Source of the DNA: Lysobacter alkalisoli
GTDB lineage: Bacteria > Pseudomonadota > Gammaproteobacteria > Xanthomonadales > Xanthomonadaceae
Assembly (NCBI RefSeq): GCF_006547045.1
Contig: NZ_CP041242.1
Coordinates: 2,924,001 to 2,988,000 of the forward strand
DNA: 64,000 nucleotides
Reading direction: 5' to 3'
How positions within the stretch are numbered: the stretch's first letter is position 1; each line of letters starts with the position of its first letter. The notes beneath the pieces were generated by a model. That model made no database searches. It was not told the origin of the DNA and saw nothing but the letters and a program-made list of their open reading frames with translations. The position numbers were made by a program, and so were the translations under genes. This document shows positions 7,532-16,877 of the stretch, piece by piece.

Positions 7532-8872
7532 TCAGCGCGGCAACCGGTACGGGCCCCAGGCCGGTTCCCGTACATCGCCATCAGCCAGTACCAGGCGCTG
7601 CCGCACCCGCGCGTCGGCGGATACAGCGTACAGCACCCCCCTGCTGCCTTCGCGCGCAGCATAAAGGATCATGCCTCCGTTGGGGGCGAAACTCGGAGAC
7701 TCGTCCAACGAGCCGGGCGACAGCAGGCTCCAGCGCGGCGAGCCGAGGCTGCTGTCCATCAGCGCGATCCGGTAGTTGTTGCCGGCCCCTTGCGCGGTGA
7801 CCAGCTTCTTGCCGTCGAACGACACGTCGGCATTGGCGTTGTAGCGGCCTTCGAAGGTCACCCGGCTGGCGCTGCCGCCACTGGCCGGCACCTGGTAGAT
7901 CTGCGGGCGACCGCCGCGGTCGGAAGTGAAATAAATGGTGCTGCCGTCGGCGCTCCAGGTCGGTTCGGTGTCGATGGCGAAGTGGTTGGTCAGCTGGGTC
8001 AGCGCGCGGCTGCCCAGGTCCATCACGTAGATCTCGGGGTTGCCCGACTTGGACAGGGTCAACGCCAGCCGGTTGCCGTCGGGCGAGAACGCCGGTGAGC
8101 CGTTGATGCCGCGGAACTGGGCGATCCGCTCGCGGCTGCCGCTGTTGATGTCCTGGATGTAGACCGAGGAATTGCCTCCCTCGTAGCTGACGTAGGCCAA
8201 GCGGCTGCCGCCCGGGTGCCAGGACAGCGACAGCAGCGGCTCGGAGGAGCGCACCACGGTCTGTGGGTTGTAGCCATCGGAGTCGGCCACCACCAGTGCG
8301 TACTGGGTGTTGCGGCCGGTGCCGGTGGCGGTGACGTAGGCGATGCGGGTGAAGAACGCGCCGCGCACGCCGAGGATCTTCTCGTAGATGGCGTCGGCAA
8401 TCTGGTGGGCGGCATCGCGCATCGCCGCCGCGCGCGCGGTCATGGCAAAGCCGAGCAGCCGCTCCTGGGTGGCGACGTCGAACAGTTCGTACTCGACCCG
8501 GTAACCACCGCCGGCCGCATCGACGACCCGGCCGACCACCAGATAGTCCTGGTTGAGCGCGCGCCAGGTCGGGAACTCGACCTCGCTGCCACGGGTCGGC
8601 CGCTCGATGATGCGTGCGTCGGGCAGGCTGCGGAACTGGCCGGAGCGGTTGAGATCGGCGGTGATCACCGCGGAAACGTCGGTTTCCGGTGCGGATGCAC
8701 TGCCCTGATAGGGCATCGGCACCACCGCGATCGGCAGCGCCGCGGCATGGCCGCCGACGATGTCGAGTTCAAGGCCCTGCTGGGCGGATGCCGCGAACGG
8801 CAGCAGCGCGAGCAACAGGGCCAGCAGGGGCAGAACCAGCGGGGAAGCGGGCCGGCGCGGATGTCGATTCAT
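7532..8872 (-). CDS. tolB: Tol-Pal system beta-propeller protein TolB
   Basis: A periplasmic protein that binds Pal and hands it over to TolA during envelope constriction. The ATG at 8872 gives 446 residues with an N-terminal signal (PLVLPLLALLLALLPFAASAQ). The frame is open further up to 8929, but that part has no signal character. The N-terminal domain (about 30-160) is followed by a six-bladed beta-propeller with repeated WD40-like units: SPAFSPDGNRLALTLSKSG, EPTWSADGSTIYFTSDRGG, and ESPSFAPNGGMILYAAREG. Order and spacing match the tolQRAB-pal operon, with 86 nt to tolA. Confidence 0.97.
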   Translation of the reverse strand: MNRHPRRPASPLVLPLLALLLALLPFAASAQQGLELDIVGGHAAALPIAVVPMPYQGSASAPETDVSAVITADLNRSGQFRSLPDARIIERPTRGSEVEFPTWRALNQDYLVVGRVVDAAGGGYRVEYELFDVATQERLLGFAMTARAAAMRDAAHQIADAIYEKILGVRGAFFTRIAYVTATGTGRNTQYALVVADSDGYNPQTVVRSSEPLLSLSWHPGGSRLAYVSYEGGNSSVYIQDINSGSRERIAQFRGINGSPAFSPDGNRLALTLSKSGNPEIYVMDLGSRALTQLTNHFAIDTEPTWSADGSTIYFTSDRGGRPQIYQVPASGGSASRVTFEGRYNANADVSFDGKKLVTAQGAGNNYRIALMDSSLGSPRWSLLSPGSLDESPSFAPNGGMILYAAREGSRGVLYAVSADARVRQRLVLADGDVREPAWGPYRLPR

Positions 8873-8958
8873 GGGTATTCCCGGAGTGGACGTTGAGTGG
8901 TAACAGCTTCGGCGTGAACGCTGGCTCAAGGCTGAACGGGAAGAAAGCTCCCAATCCG

Positions 8959-9921
8959 TCAGCGGTCGCGAGCCTCGAAATTGAGGATCAGCTCGCGTGC
9001 GAACACGCTCTCGAAACCGGCATAGGGCAGCGGCTGGGCCTTGAGCACGGCGGCCTCGATTGAGCGCCGGCCCTGTTCATCGTAGGCACAGGGCGATGAC
9101 ACTTCCGCGCTCATCACCTCGCCGCCGGGCAGCTGGCGGATCACCAGCCGGCAGCGCGCACCGATCGGCACGGTCTCGGGGCGGGTCCATTTGGACAGGA
9201 TCGCCTGGGTCAACGCGGCCTGATAGCGGGCACGCAGGTCGGTGTCGGTGCCGCCCTGCCCGGCCGGCGCGCTGGCCGCGCCGCTGGAGGCGGTGCGCGC
9301 CTGCGCATCGGCGATCTGCTTGAGCCGTTCTTCGGCCTGCCGGGCCTCGCGCTGCGCCGCCTCGCGCTGGCGCCGGATCTCGGCCAGGCGGGCCTCGCGC
9401 TCGGCCTCGGCCTGCTGCTCGGCGAGACGGCGCTTGCGCTCGGCTTCCTCCTGCCGCTGGCGTTCGGTCAGGTCGATCTGTTCCTGGCGGCGGCGCTCCT
9501 CCTGTCGCTCGCGCTCCTCATCGGCCGGAGTCGGGGTCGGCAGGTCGGTGACCTCGTCCTGCTCGATCACGTCAGGCTCGGGGAGGAAATCCTGCGGCTG
9601 CGGTTGCGGCGTGTCCGGCGCATCCTCAGGCACCGGTGTCGGCAACGGCTGCGGCGGCGGCACGGTCTCCTCCACGTCCGGAACTACAACCTCGGGTTCA
9701 GGCAGCTCGACCGGATCCGGACGCTCGGCCAGGGTCTGCTGCATGGCCTGCGACAGCTCGTTGGCGTCGACCAGCTCGGCCGAGATCGGTGAGCCCATCG
9801 CCAGCACCTGCGGGTTGCTGCGCGTCCACCACAACCCCGAGAGCAGCAGCAGGATCAGCAACAGGTGCAGCCCGACGGCGAGGACGACCGCCAGCGCGGT
9901 ATCGGCGCGCGTTTCCCGCAT
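8959..9921 (-). CDS. tolA: Cell envelope integrity protein TolA
   Basis: An inner-membrane protein that spans the periplasm and uses the proton-motive force harvested by TolQR to pull on TolB/Pal. It has 320 residues: a single N-terminal membrane helix (about 9-31, ALAVVLAVGLHLLLILLLL, with a conserved His), then a Pro-rich stretch with many PEP/PQP units (about 65-130). Next comes a long charged coiled coil of Glu/Arg/Gln (about 130-215, ERERQEERRRQEQ and similar), and finally a C-terminal globular domain with a VVxxxPGG-type pattern (CRLVIRQLPGGEVMSAEV). The start overlaps the tolR stop (TGATG). The low-complexity centre makes internal alignment uncertain, but the identity is clear from architecture and operon. 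Confidence 0.95.
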   Translation of the reverse strand: MRETRADTALAVVLAVGLHLLLILLLLSGLWWTRSNPQVLAMGSPISAELVDANELSQAMQQTLAERPDPVELPEPEVVVPDVEETVPPPQPLPTPVPEDAPDTPQPQPQDFLPEPDVIEQDEVTDLPTPTPADEERERQEERRRQEQIDLTERQRQEEAERKRRLAEQQAEAEREARLAEIRRQREAAQREARQAEERLKQIADAQARTASSGAASAPAGQGGTDTDLRARYQAALTQAILSKWTRPETVPIGARCRLVIRQLPGGEVMSAEVSSPCAYDEQGRRSIEAAVLKAQPLPYAGFESVFARELILNFEARDR

Positions 9922-10358
9922 CAGCGACCGTCCTGCGGCTGGCTCATCAGGCCGACGCGCTCGACGCCGGCGTTCTGCAACAGGGCCATCGCGTCCATGA
10001 CCTTCTGGTAGCTGGTGGTACCGTCACCGGCGACGAACACCGGCACCTGCGGGTTCTCGGCCACGATGGCGGCCATCTTGGCCTGCAGCGCGTTCGGCGC
10101 CAGCGCCTCGTTGCTGCCGGCCTCGACGGTCAGGAAGTAGTTGCCGTCGACGTCGACGCTGACCACGATCGGGTCCTTCTTCTCCTGCATCGACTTGGCG
10201 TTGGACCTGGGCAGCTCGATGTCCACGCCCAGGTTCAACAGCGGCGCGGTGACCATGAAGATGATCAGCAACACCAGCATCACGTCGATGTAGGGAACGA
10301 CGTTGATTTCGGCCTTGAGTTTGCGCTTGCGCAGTCTGCGCGCGGCGATGCCTGCCAT
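9921..10358 (-). CDS. tolR: Tol-Pal proton channel subunit TolR (ExbD family)
   Basis: With TolQ it forms the proton-driven motor of the Tol system in the inner membrane. It has 145 residues with one membrane helix near the N-terminus (INVVPYIDVMLVLLIIFMVTAPLL) that carries the essential Asp in VPYIDVML, plus a periplasmic domain ending VERVGLMSQ. The stop overlaps tolA's start, which supports translational coupling. It follows tolQ by 98 nt; that gap contains a short tandem repeat described separately. Confidence 0.96.
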   Translation of the reverse strand: MAGIAARRLRKRKLKAEINVVPYIDVMLVLLIIFMVTAPLLNLGVDIELPRSNAKSMQEKKDPIVVSVDVDGNYFLTVEAGSNEALAPNALQAKMAAIVAENPQVPVFVAGDGTTSYQKVMDAMALLQNAGVERVGLMSQPQDGR

Positions 10359-10380
10359 GTGGGGATCCTCGCGTGTTCCG

Positions 10381-10424
10381 GGTTACGACGGCCTGGGGTT
10401 ATGACAGCCTGGGTTTCGATGGCC
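10381..10424. repeat. Imperfect 16-bp tandem repeat between tolQ and tolR
   Basis: Two complete units and a partial third lie head-to-tail: GGTTACGACGGCCTGG (10381-10396), GGTTATGACAGCCTGG (10397-10412) and GTTTCGATGGCC (10413-10424). They fill almost half of the 98-nt tolQ-tolR spacer, which is unusually long for this operon. No ORF or clear hairpin explains them. Confidence 0.6.
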
Positions 10425-10456
10425 AGCTATTCAACGGCGTGGAGCGGCGACCGGGG

Positions 10457-11242
10457 TCAGTCCTGGCTCTGCCGCTCGAGGATCGAGGAGAACTCCTCGG
10501 CGAAGGCGTCGTAGCGGCCGCTGATGCGTTCGACCTTGGTCGCGTAGCGGTTGTAGGCCCAGACCGCCGGGATCGCGGCGAACAGGCCCATCGCGGTGGC
10601 GATCAGCGCCTCGGAGATGCCCGGCGCGACGGTGGCGATGGTCGCCTCCTTCATGTTGGCCAGGCCCTGGAACGAGATCATGATGCCCCAGACGGTGCCG
10701 AACAGGCCGATGTACGGGCTGATCGAGCCGACACTGGCAAGGAACTCCAGGTTGTGTTCGAGCCCGTCGAGCTCGCGCGAGGCGGCTACGCGCATGCCGC
10801 GCTGGGCGCCTTCGAGCTGGGTCTTGCTGTCGATGCCGCGGCGCTGGCGCTGGCGGCCGTACTCGCGGAAGCCGGCCTCGAAGATCGCCTCCATGCCGGC
10901 GATGTCGCGGTGGCGCTCGGTGGTGCCGGTGTAGAGCTTGGTCAGCTCGGCGCCTGACCAGAACTTCTCCTCGAACTGGTCGGCCTCGCGCATGGCGCGG
11001 TCGAGCATCTTCTTCTTGCGGAAGATGATGACCCACGACGCGATCGAGGCGAACAGCAGGATCAGCATCACCGCCTGCACCGGCAGGCTGGCGTGCAGGA
11101 TCAGCTGGAAGATGTCGAGTTCGCCACCGATCGCGGTGGCCGCACCGGCGGCTTGCGAGGCGGCCTGACTGGCGGCGTCGATGGCCTCCGACGGCAGTGG
11201 TTCGATGACGGTGGCCAGCAGCGTGCTCGGCATTGGGGTCAT
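10457..11242 (-). CDS. tolQ: Tol-Pal proton channel subunit TolQ (MotA/TolQ/ExbB family)
   Basis: The large subunit of the TolQR proton channel that energises TolA. It has 261 residues and three membrane helices: about 47-70 (SLPVQAVMLILLFASIASW), about 165-190 (GSISPYIGLFGTVWGIMISF) and about 200-225 (GISEALIATAMGLFAAIPAVWAYN). The family signature GLFGTVWGIM and the Thr/Pro-lined helix 3 are present. The N-terminus is Ala/Ser rich and longer than in E. coli. The ATG at 11242 has GGAG 9 nt upstream. It lies 36 nt after ybgC in the same direction, as in the standard ybgC-tolQ order. Confidence 0.96.
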   Translation of the reverse strand: MTPMPSTLLATVIEPLPSEAIDAASQAASQAAGAATAIGGELDIFQLILHASLPVQAVMLILLFASIASWVIIFRKKKMLDRAMREADQFEEKFWSGAELTKLYTGTTERHRDIAGMEAIFEAGFREYGRQRQRRGIDSKTQLEGAQRGMRVAASRELDGLEHNLEFLASVGSISPYIGLFGTVWGIMISFQGLANMKEATIATVAPGISEALIATAMGLFAAIPAVWAYNRYATKVERISGRYDAFAEEFSSILERQSQD

Positions 11243-11278
11243 GCTTGTGTTCTCCGTGCCCTGGATCCGGGCGTCGAT

Positions 11279-11689
11279 TCAGGATGTTGTCTGTTCGAGT
11301 GATTTCAGGTGGTCGTACACGGCCGGCGGCATCGCGCAGGGGCGGAACCGTGCGGCATCGAGCGCCGCGACGCGCACCTGCGCGGTCAGCAGCAACTCCC
11401 CGTCGCGGCGGATCTCCTGCGCGAACACCGCACTGGCCTTGCGGCAATCGCGCAGGACGACACCGACCTGCAGCAGGTCGTCCATCCGCGCAGGCTTGAG
11501 GAAGTCCAGTTCCATCGACCGCACGACGAACAGAAGGTTCTGCTCATCGCGCATGGTCGCCTGGCCGTGCCCGTGCGCCCGCATCCATTCGGTTCGCGCG
11601 CGCTCCAGGAACGCCACGTAGCGGGCGTGGTAGACCACGCCGCCAGCGTCGGTATCTTCCCAGTAAATCCTGACAGGTAGGCTGAACAT
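11279..11689 (-). CDS. ybgC: Tol-Pal-associated acyl-CoA thioesterase YbgC
   Basis: A hotdog-fold thioesterase of the 4-hydroxybenzoyl-CoA thioesterase group that hydrolyses short or medium acyl-CoA/ACP and is genetically tied to the tol operon. It has 136 residues. The active-site motif is YWEDTDAGGVVYHARYVAF near residues 9-27, with Asp in DTDAGG, followed by LERARTEW. It starts 5 nt after the ruvB stop, so ruvB, ybgC and tolQ form a run on one strand. Its physiological substrate in this organism is not shown by the sequence. Confidence 0.95.
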   Translation of the reverse strand: MFSLPVRIYWEDTDAGGVVYHARYVAFLERARTEWMRAHGHGQATMRDEQNLLFVVRSMELDFLKPARMDDLLQVGVVLRDCRKASAVFAQEIRRDGELLLTAQVRVAALDAARFRPCAMPPAVYDHLKSLEQTTS

Positions 11690-11694
11690 TGGCT

Positions 11695-12714
11695 TTAGAA
11701 CAGATCCGCTTCGCGCGCGCGCGGCTGCAGGCCCAGGTGGCGGTAGGCCTTCGCGGCCGCCATCCGGCCGCGGGCGGTGCGGACCAGGAAGCCCTGCTGG
11801 ATCAGGTAGGGCTCGATCACATCCTCCAGCGTGCCGCGCTCCTCGCTGAGCGCGGCGGCCAGCGACTCGACCCCGACCGGGCCACCGTCGAAACTCTCGA
11901 TGATGGTCAGCAGCAGCCGCCGGTCGAGCTCGTCGAAGCCCTGCGCGTCGATCTTGAGCATGACGGTGGCGGCATCGGCGACCTCACGGGTGATCGCGCC
12001 GTCGGCCTTGACCTGGGCGTAGTCGCGTACCCGCCGCAGCAGGCGGTTGGCGATGCGCGGGGTGCCACGCGAGCGGTTGGCGATCCCGGCCGCGCCCTCT
12101 GGCGCACAGTCGATGCCGAGGATCCGCGCCGAGCGGCGCACGATCTTCGTCAGCTCTTCCGGGGTATAGAACTCCAGCCGCTGGACGATGCCGAAGCGGT
12201 CGCGCAACGGCGCGGTCAGCAGGCCGGCGCGGGTGGTGGCTCCGATCAGGGTGAACGGCGGCAGGTCGAGCTTGATCGAGCGCGCGGCCGGGCCTTCGCC
12301 GATCATGATGTCGATCTGGAAGTCCTCCATCGCCGGGTACAGCACCTCCTCGACCACTGGCGACAGACGGTGGATCTCGTCGACGAACAGCACGTCGTGC
12401 GGCTGCAGGTTGGTCAACAGCGCGGCCAGGTCGCCGGCCTTCTCGATCACCGGGCCGGAGGTGACGCGCAGGTTGACCCCCAGCTCGTTGGCGATGACAT
12501 GACTGAGGGTGGTCTTGCCCAGGCCCGGCGGGCCGAAGATCAGCACGTGATCGAGCGCCTCGCCGCGCCCCTTGGCGGCATCGATGTAGATCTTCATCTG
12601 CTCGCGCACGGGCTGCTGGCCGAGGTATTCGTCCAACCGCTTCGGGCGGATGCTGGCCTCGACGGCGTCGTCTTCGCGAGTGGCGTCGGGGGCGATGATG
12701 CGGTCTTCGCTCAT
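11695..12714 (-). CDS. ruvB: Holliday junction branch migration ATPase RuvB
   Basis: A hexameric AAA+ motor that drives branch migration with RuvA, preparing junctions for RuvC. It has 339 residues from the ATG at 12714 ([19 protein letters not shown]); the frame is open to 12828 but the extra 38 residues do not resemble RuvB. Walker A is GPPGLGKTT near residue 67, Walker B VLFVDEIH near 119, sensor 1 LIGATTRAG, and the C-terminal winged helix carries [16 protein letters not shown]. The partners ruvA and ruvC are 4-5 kb away on the same strand, separated by the K+ transporter genes. Confidence 0.98.
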   Translation of the reverse strand: MSEDRIIAPDATREDDAVEASIRPKRLDEYLGQQPVREQMKIYIDAAKGRGEALDHVLIFGPPGLGKTTLSHVIANELGVNLRVTSGPVIEKAGDLAALLTNLQPHDVLFVDEIHRLSPVVEEVLYPAMEDFQIDIMIGEGPAARSIKLDLPPFTLIGATTRAGLLTAPLRDRFGIVQRLEFYTPEELTKIVRRSARILGIDCAPEGAAGIANRSRGTPRIANRLLRRVRDYAQVKADGAITREVADAATVMLKIDAQGFDELDRRLLLTIIESFDGGPVGVESLAAALSEERGTLEDVIEPYLIQQGFLVRTARGRMAAAKAYRHLGLQPRAREADLF

Positions 12715-12812
12715 CCGCGCATGGTCGCATGGGAGTGGCCCCGCGCGCAGCCCGGATCGACGCTCCCTCGCTGCCGCCTGTGGCAGAATGCGCGCCACGC
12801 GGCATACTTGCG

Positions 12813-14165
12813 ATGCCGGCCGGGACACTCAAAGTGCAGCGACAAGGTCTACGCCACCCAGCCCGCCTGATCCCGATCGGCTTCCTCTGCGTCATCCTGG
12901 CCGGCACCGGCCTGCTGATGTTGCCGGCGGCCACGACCGGGGACGGATCGGCGCCGCTGCTGACCGCGCTGTTCACCTCGACCTCGGCGGTGTGCGTGAC
13001 CGGACTGGTGGTGGTGGACACGCCCACCTATTGGTCGACCTTCGGCCTGGTGATCATCATGGGCCTGTTCCAGATCGGCGGCTTCGGCATCATGGCCGGC
13101 GCGACGCTGATGGGGTTGCTGGTTGCCGGGCGGCTGAACCTCGGCACCCGCCTGGCCGCACAACACGACACCCGGCTCGGGCTGGGCAGCGTCGGTGGCG
13201 TGGTCCGGATCGTGCTCACCGCGACAGTGCTGGTCGAGTTCTTGACCTTCATCGTGCTGACCCTGCGCCTGCACTTCGGCTACGGATTCGACTGGGGCGA
13301 GGCGCTCTGGCACGGCGGCTTCCAGGCCGTTTCGGCGTTCAACAACGCCGGTTTCTCGACCTGGTCGGACAGCCTGATGGGCTTCGCCAGCGACCCGTGG
13401 ATGATTGGTTCGATCAGTTTCGCGGTGGTGCTGGGCGGGCTCGGCTTCCCGGTGCTGTACGAGCTGCGGCACAAGGGGTTCAGCTACCGGCGCTGGTCGG
13501 TGCACGCCAAGATCACCCTGCTCGGCAGCGCCGTGCTGGTAGCCGGGGGCGCTGTCCTGATCGCACTGTTCGAATGGAACAACCCGGCCACCCTGGGCGA
13601 CAAGAACCTGGTCGGCAAGCTGCTGAGCGTGTTCTTCGAGGCGGTGACCGCGCGTACCGCCGGTTTCAATTCGATCGACACCGGCGGCATGACGTTGGAA
13701 AGCCAGTCCGCGAACTGGGCGATGATGTTCATCGGCGGCGGCAGCGCCGGCACCGCCGGCGGGATCAAGATCACCACCTTCTTCCTGCTCGGCTTCGCGG
13801 TGTGGTCGCAAATCCGCGGCGAGAGCGACACCATCGCCTTCAACCGGCGCATTCCCAACGAGACCATCCGTCTCGCCCTGACCGTGGTGCTGCTGGCGCT
13901 GACCCTGCTTGCGTTCGGCACCCTGGCACTGATGAGCGTGACCGATTTTCCGTTGAACGACGTGATTTTCGAGGCGGTATCCGCCACCGCCACCGTCGGC
14001 CTGTCCACCGGCATCACCGGCGACCTGCCACCGGCCGGGCAGGTGATCATCATCCTTTTGATGTTCATCGGCCGGGTCGGCTCGGTGACTGTCGCCACCG
14101 CCCTGGCGCTGCGCGCGCGCAGCCGCCTGTACCGCTACCCAGAGGAGCGCCCAATCGTTGGCTAG
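12813..14165 (+). CDS. TrkH/KtrB-type potassium uptake channel subunit
   Basis: A membrane subunit of a Trk/Ktr potassium uptake system, with four M1-P-M2 repeats. It has 450 residues from the ATG at 12813; an upstream open frame to 12729 looks non-coding. Selectivity-filter segments are visible in each repeat: TSAVCVTGL (about 60), FNNAGFS (about 185), TARTAGFNS (about 300) and TATVGLSTG (about 400). The length is close to KtrB (about 450) rather than the longer E. coli TrkH. The next gene, a regulatory RCK subunit, overlaps its 3' end by 8 nt, so the pair forms a complete transporter. Confidence 0.93.
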   Translation: MPAGTLKVQRQGLRHPARLIPIGFLCVILAGTGLLMLPAATTGDGSAPLLTALFTSTSAVCVTGLVVVDTPTYWSTFGLVIIMGLFQIGGFGIMAGATLMGLLVAGRLNLGTRLAAQHDTRLGLGSVGGVVRIVLTATVLVEFLTFIVLTLRLHFGYGFDWGEALWHGGFQAVSAFNNAGFSTWSDSLMGFASDPWMIGSISFAVVLGGLGFPVLYELRHKGFSYRRWSVHAKITLLGSAVLVAGGAVLIALFEWNNPATLGDKNLVGKLLSVFFEAVTARTAGFNSIDTGGMTLESQSANWAMMFIGGGSAGTAGGIKITTFFLLGFAVWSQIRGESDTIAFNRRIPNETIRLALTVVLLALTLLAFGTLALMSVTDFPLNDVIFEAVSATATVGLSTGITGDLPPAGQVIIILLMFIGRVGSVTVATALALRARSRLYRYPEERPIVG

Positions 14166-14829
14166 CAAACCTGTAACCCATAGCGACAGCGTCGTGGTGA
14201 TCGGCCTGGGCCGCTTCGGCGGTGCGGTGGCCGAATCGCTGATGCGCCTCGGCCACGAAGTGCTGGCCATCGACACAAACGCCGAGCTCGTGCAGAAATG
14301 GGCCGACCGCCTGACCCACGTGGTGCAGGCCGACGCCACCGACAGCGACGCAATGCGCCAGCTCGGGCTGAACCACATCGAACATGCGGTGGTCAGCATC
14401 GGCAGCGACATCGAAGCCAGCGTGCTGACCGTACTGGCGCTGGAGGAACTGGGCGTCCCCGACATCTGGGCCAAGGCCACCGGTACCCGCCACGGCCTGA
14501 TCCTGGAACGCACCGGCGCCCACCACGTGGTGCACCCGGAAGCGGCGATGGGCGAGCGCGTGGCCCACCTGGTCACCGGCAAGATGATGGACTTCCTCGA
14601 ATTCGAGGACGGCTTCGCGATCGCCAAGACCAAGGCGCCGGAAGAAGCACTGGAAAAAACCCTGAGCGAGTCCAACCTCCGCCAGAAGCACGGCATTACC
14701 GTGGTCGGCATCAAGCGCCGCCATGCCGACTTCATCTATGCCCAGGCCGACAGCTATATCGAGCCCGGCGACATCCTGGTCATCTCCGGCCCGACCGATC
14801 TGGTGGAGAAGTTCGCGGCGTTGACGTGA
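14158..14829 (+). CDS. KtrA/TrkA-type K+ uptake regulatory subunit (RCK domains), TTG start
   Basis: A cytosolic gating ring subunit that binds nucleotide and controls the K+ channel encoded just upstream. It has 223 residues: an N-terminal Rossmann RCK domain (VVVIGLGRFGGAVAESLMRLG, the GxGxxG motif near residues 14-20, with an acidic residue ending strand 2 in AIDTNAE) and a C-terminal TrkA-C domain (from about 145: HGITVVGIKRR...YIEPGDILVISGP). The start is taken as TTG at 14158 because AGAGGAG lies at 14141-14147, 10 nt upstream, and no ATG occurs before the Rossmann fold. It overlaps the channel gene by 8 nt. Confidence 0.92.
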   Translation: MASKPVTHSDSVVVIGLGRFGGAVAESLMRLGHEVLAIDTNAELVQKWADRLTHVVQADATDSDAMRQLGLNHIEHAVVSIGSDIEASVLTVLALEELGVPDIWAKATGTRHGLILERTGAHHVVHPEAAMGERVAHLVTGKMMDFLEFEDGFAIAKTKAPEEALEKTLSESNLRQKHGITVVGIKRRHADFIYAQADSYIEPGDILVISGPTDLVEKFAALT

Positions 14830-14839
14830 CAGGACAGTG

Positions 14840-14910
14840 GAGAGTGGAGAGGAGTGAGAAACGAGTAAGCACCAAATGCTTTCACTCTTTTCTCACTCCT
14901 CTCCACTCTC
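14840..14910. terminator. Perfect 21-bp inverted repeat between convergent trkA and kup
   Basis: GAGAGTGGAGAGGAGTGAGAA at 14840-14860 is exactly complementary to 14890-14910, with a 29-nt loop that can itself pair partly (GAGTAAGC with GCTTTCACTC). It fills the 90-nt gap between two convergent genes, the classic place for a bidirectional terminator, though there is no strong T-tract. The purine/pyrimidine-strand bias and perfect arms also suit a mobile palindromic element. Confidence 0.65.
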
Positions 14911-14919
14911 AACTCGCTC

Positions 14920-16827
14920 TCAGATCTCGACCTGGGTGCCCAGCTCCACCAACCGGTTGCCCGGAATATGGAAATACCCCGCCACCGGCGCCGCGTTGCG
15001 ATGCATGGCGGCGAAAAGCTTGTCGCGCCAGATCGGCATGCCATCACGGCGGGCGCAGGCGACGACGCTCTCGCGGCTGAGAAAATAGGTGGTGTCCATC
15101 GGATCCAGGACCAGATCGCAGACGTCGCAGGTCTGCATCAGCGCCTGCGGCACGTCGGGCGTCTCCATATAGCCGAAGCGCAACAGCACCTTGTAGAAGC
15201 CCTCGCCCATCTGCTCGACGATGATCCGCTTGTGCGAATACGGCACGTTGAGCGTGGCCACGGTCAGGAACACGTTCTGCTCGTGCAGCACCTTGTTGTG
15301 CTTGAGATTGTGCAGGAAGGCGTGCGGCACCACGCTCTTGTCCGCGGTCAGGAACACCGCCGTGCCCGGCACCCGCACCGGCGGGGCCAGCATCAGGCTG
15401 GGCAGGAAGGTCTTGAGATCGATGCCTTCCTTCTGGATTTCCGCGCGCAGCAGCTTGCGGCCGCGGCGCCAGGTCCGCAGCATGGTGAACAGCACGATGC
15501 CCAGCGCCACCGGGAACCAGCCGCCCTGCGGGATCTTGACGAAGTTGGCCACGAAGAAGGCCAGGTCGATCAACAGCAGCACGATGCACAGCGGCAGCAC
15601 CCACACCCGCCAGCGCGGCCACAGCGCGCGGGCGACGATGGCGAGCAGCACGGTGTCGATCAGCATCGTCATCGACATCGACACGCCATACGCGCTGGCC
15701 AGTGCCGAGGAGCTGCCGAAGCCGATCACCAGCCCGATCACGATCACCATCATCGACCAGTTGATCGCCGGGATGTAGATCTGGCTGATGTTCTGGCTGG
15801 AGGTGTAGTGCACCGACATGCGCGGGATGTAGCCCAGCTGCATGGCCTGCTGGGCGACCGAAAAGCCGCCGGTGATCACCGCCTGCGAGGCCATCACCGT
15901 GGCCGCGGTGGACAGCACGATCAGCGGGATCAGCCCCCAGTCCGGCACGCCCATGTAGAACGGGTTGCGCGCCGCGGCAGGATTCTCCAATACCAGCGCG
16001 CCCTGCCCGAGATAGTTGAGCATCAACGCCGGCAGCACGAAGAAGTACCAGGCCCGGCGGATCGGACGGGCACCGAAACGGCCGAGATCGGTGTAGATGG
16101 CCTCGCCACCAGTGACGGCCAGGATCACCGCGCCAAGGATGAAAATGCCGCCCCAGGTATGCTCGGCGAAGAACCGCGCCGCCCACAACGGGTTGACCGC
16201 CTTCAGCACCTCCGGCTCGTGGAGGATGTCGGCCACGCCGAGCACCGCGAGGACCAGGAACCACAGCCCGGCGACCGGCCCGAACAGCAGCCGCGCGAAG
16301 CGGGTGGTGTCGTAACGCTGGATCGCGAACAGCGCGACCAGCACCACCAGGGTCACCGGGATCACCGCCGCATGCAGCCTCGGCGACACCACCTCCAGGC
16401 CTTCCACCGCCGCCAGCACCGAGATCGCCGGGGTGATCACGCCGTCGCCGAAGAACAGGGCCGCACCGAAGATGCCGACCACGCCGATCACGTAGGCGGA
16501 GCGAGAGCCCTTGGCCACGTGGCGTTGCGCCAGGGTCATCAGCGCCATGATGCCGCCCTCGCCCTCGTTGTCGGCGCGCAGGATCACGGTCACGTACTTG
16601 AGCGCGACCACCAGCATCAGCGACCAGAACACCAGCGACAGCAGACCGAGCACGGTGTCGTGATTGGGCTGCAGGCCGTACTGCGGCGAGAACGCCTCCT
16701 TGATCGTGTACAGCGGACTGGTGCCGATGTCGCCGAAGACGACGGCCATGGCACCGATCATCAGGCCACGCAGGCTGATCTCCTGATCGCTTTTCCGCTG
16801 CATTGAGGGAGTCGAGGAGCTGGTCAT
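14920..16827 (-). CDS. kup: Low-affinity potassium uptake protein Kup
   Basis: A K+/H+ symporter of the KUP/HAK/KT family in the inner membrane. It has 635 residues from the ATG at 16827, chosen because AAGG lies 8 nt upstream and the longer frame to 16881 adds an unrelated Pro-rich leader. The family signature [18 protein letters not shown] lies near the N-terminus, followed by about 12 membrane helices (up to about residue 440) and a hydrophilic C-terminal domain ending ETPDVPQAL... and VELGTQVEI. It converges on the Trk/Ktr-type pair, so this locus holds two different K+ importers. A large hairpin separates them. Confidence 0.97.
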   Translation of the reverse strand: MTSSSTPSMQRKSDQEISLRGLMIGAMAVVFGDIGTSPLYTIKEAFSPQYGLQPNHDTVLGLLSLVFWSLMLVVALKYVTVILRADNEGEGGIMALMTLAQRHVAKGSRSAYVIGVVGIFGAALFFGDGVITPAISVLAAVEGLEVVSPRLHAAVIPVTLVVLVALFAIQRYDTTRFARLLFGPVAGLWFLVLAVLGVADILHEPEVLKAVNPLWAARFFAEHTWGGIFILGAVILAVTGGEAIYTDLGRFGARPIRRAWYFFVLPALMLNYLGQGALVLENPAAARNPFYMGVPDWGLIPLIVLSTAATVMASQAVITGGFSVAQQAMQLGYIPRMSVHYTSSQNISQIYIPAINWSMMVIVIGLVIGFGSSSALASAYGVSMSMTMLIDTVLLAIVARALWPRWRVWVLPLCIVLLLIDLAFFVANFVKIPQGGWFPVALGIVLFTMLRTWRRGRKLLRAEIQKEGIDLKTFLPSLMLAPPVRVPGTAVFLTADKSVVPHAFLHNLKHNKVLHEQNVFLTVATLNVPYSHKRIIVEQMGEGFYKVLLRFGYMETPDVPQALMQTCDVCDLVLDPMDTTYFLSRESVVACARRDGMPIWRDKLFAAMHRNAAPVAGYFHIPGNRLVELGTQVEI

Positions 16828-16877
16828 GGTATTGCCTTGGACTGGCGGGTCAGGTGCCGGTTGCGCGCTGGGCAGCG

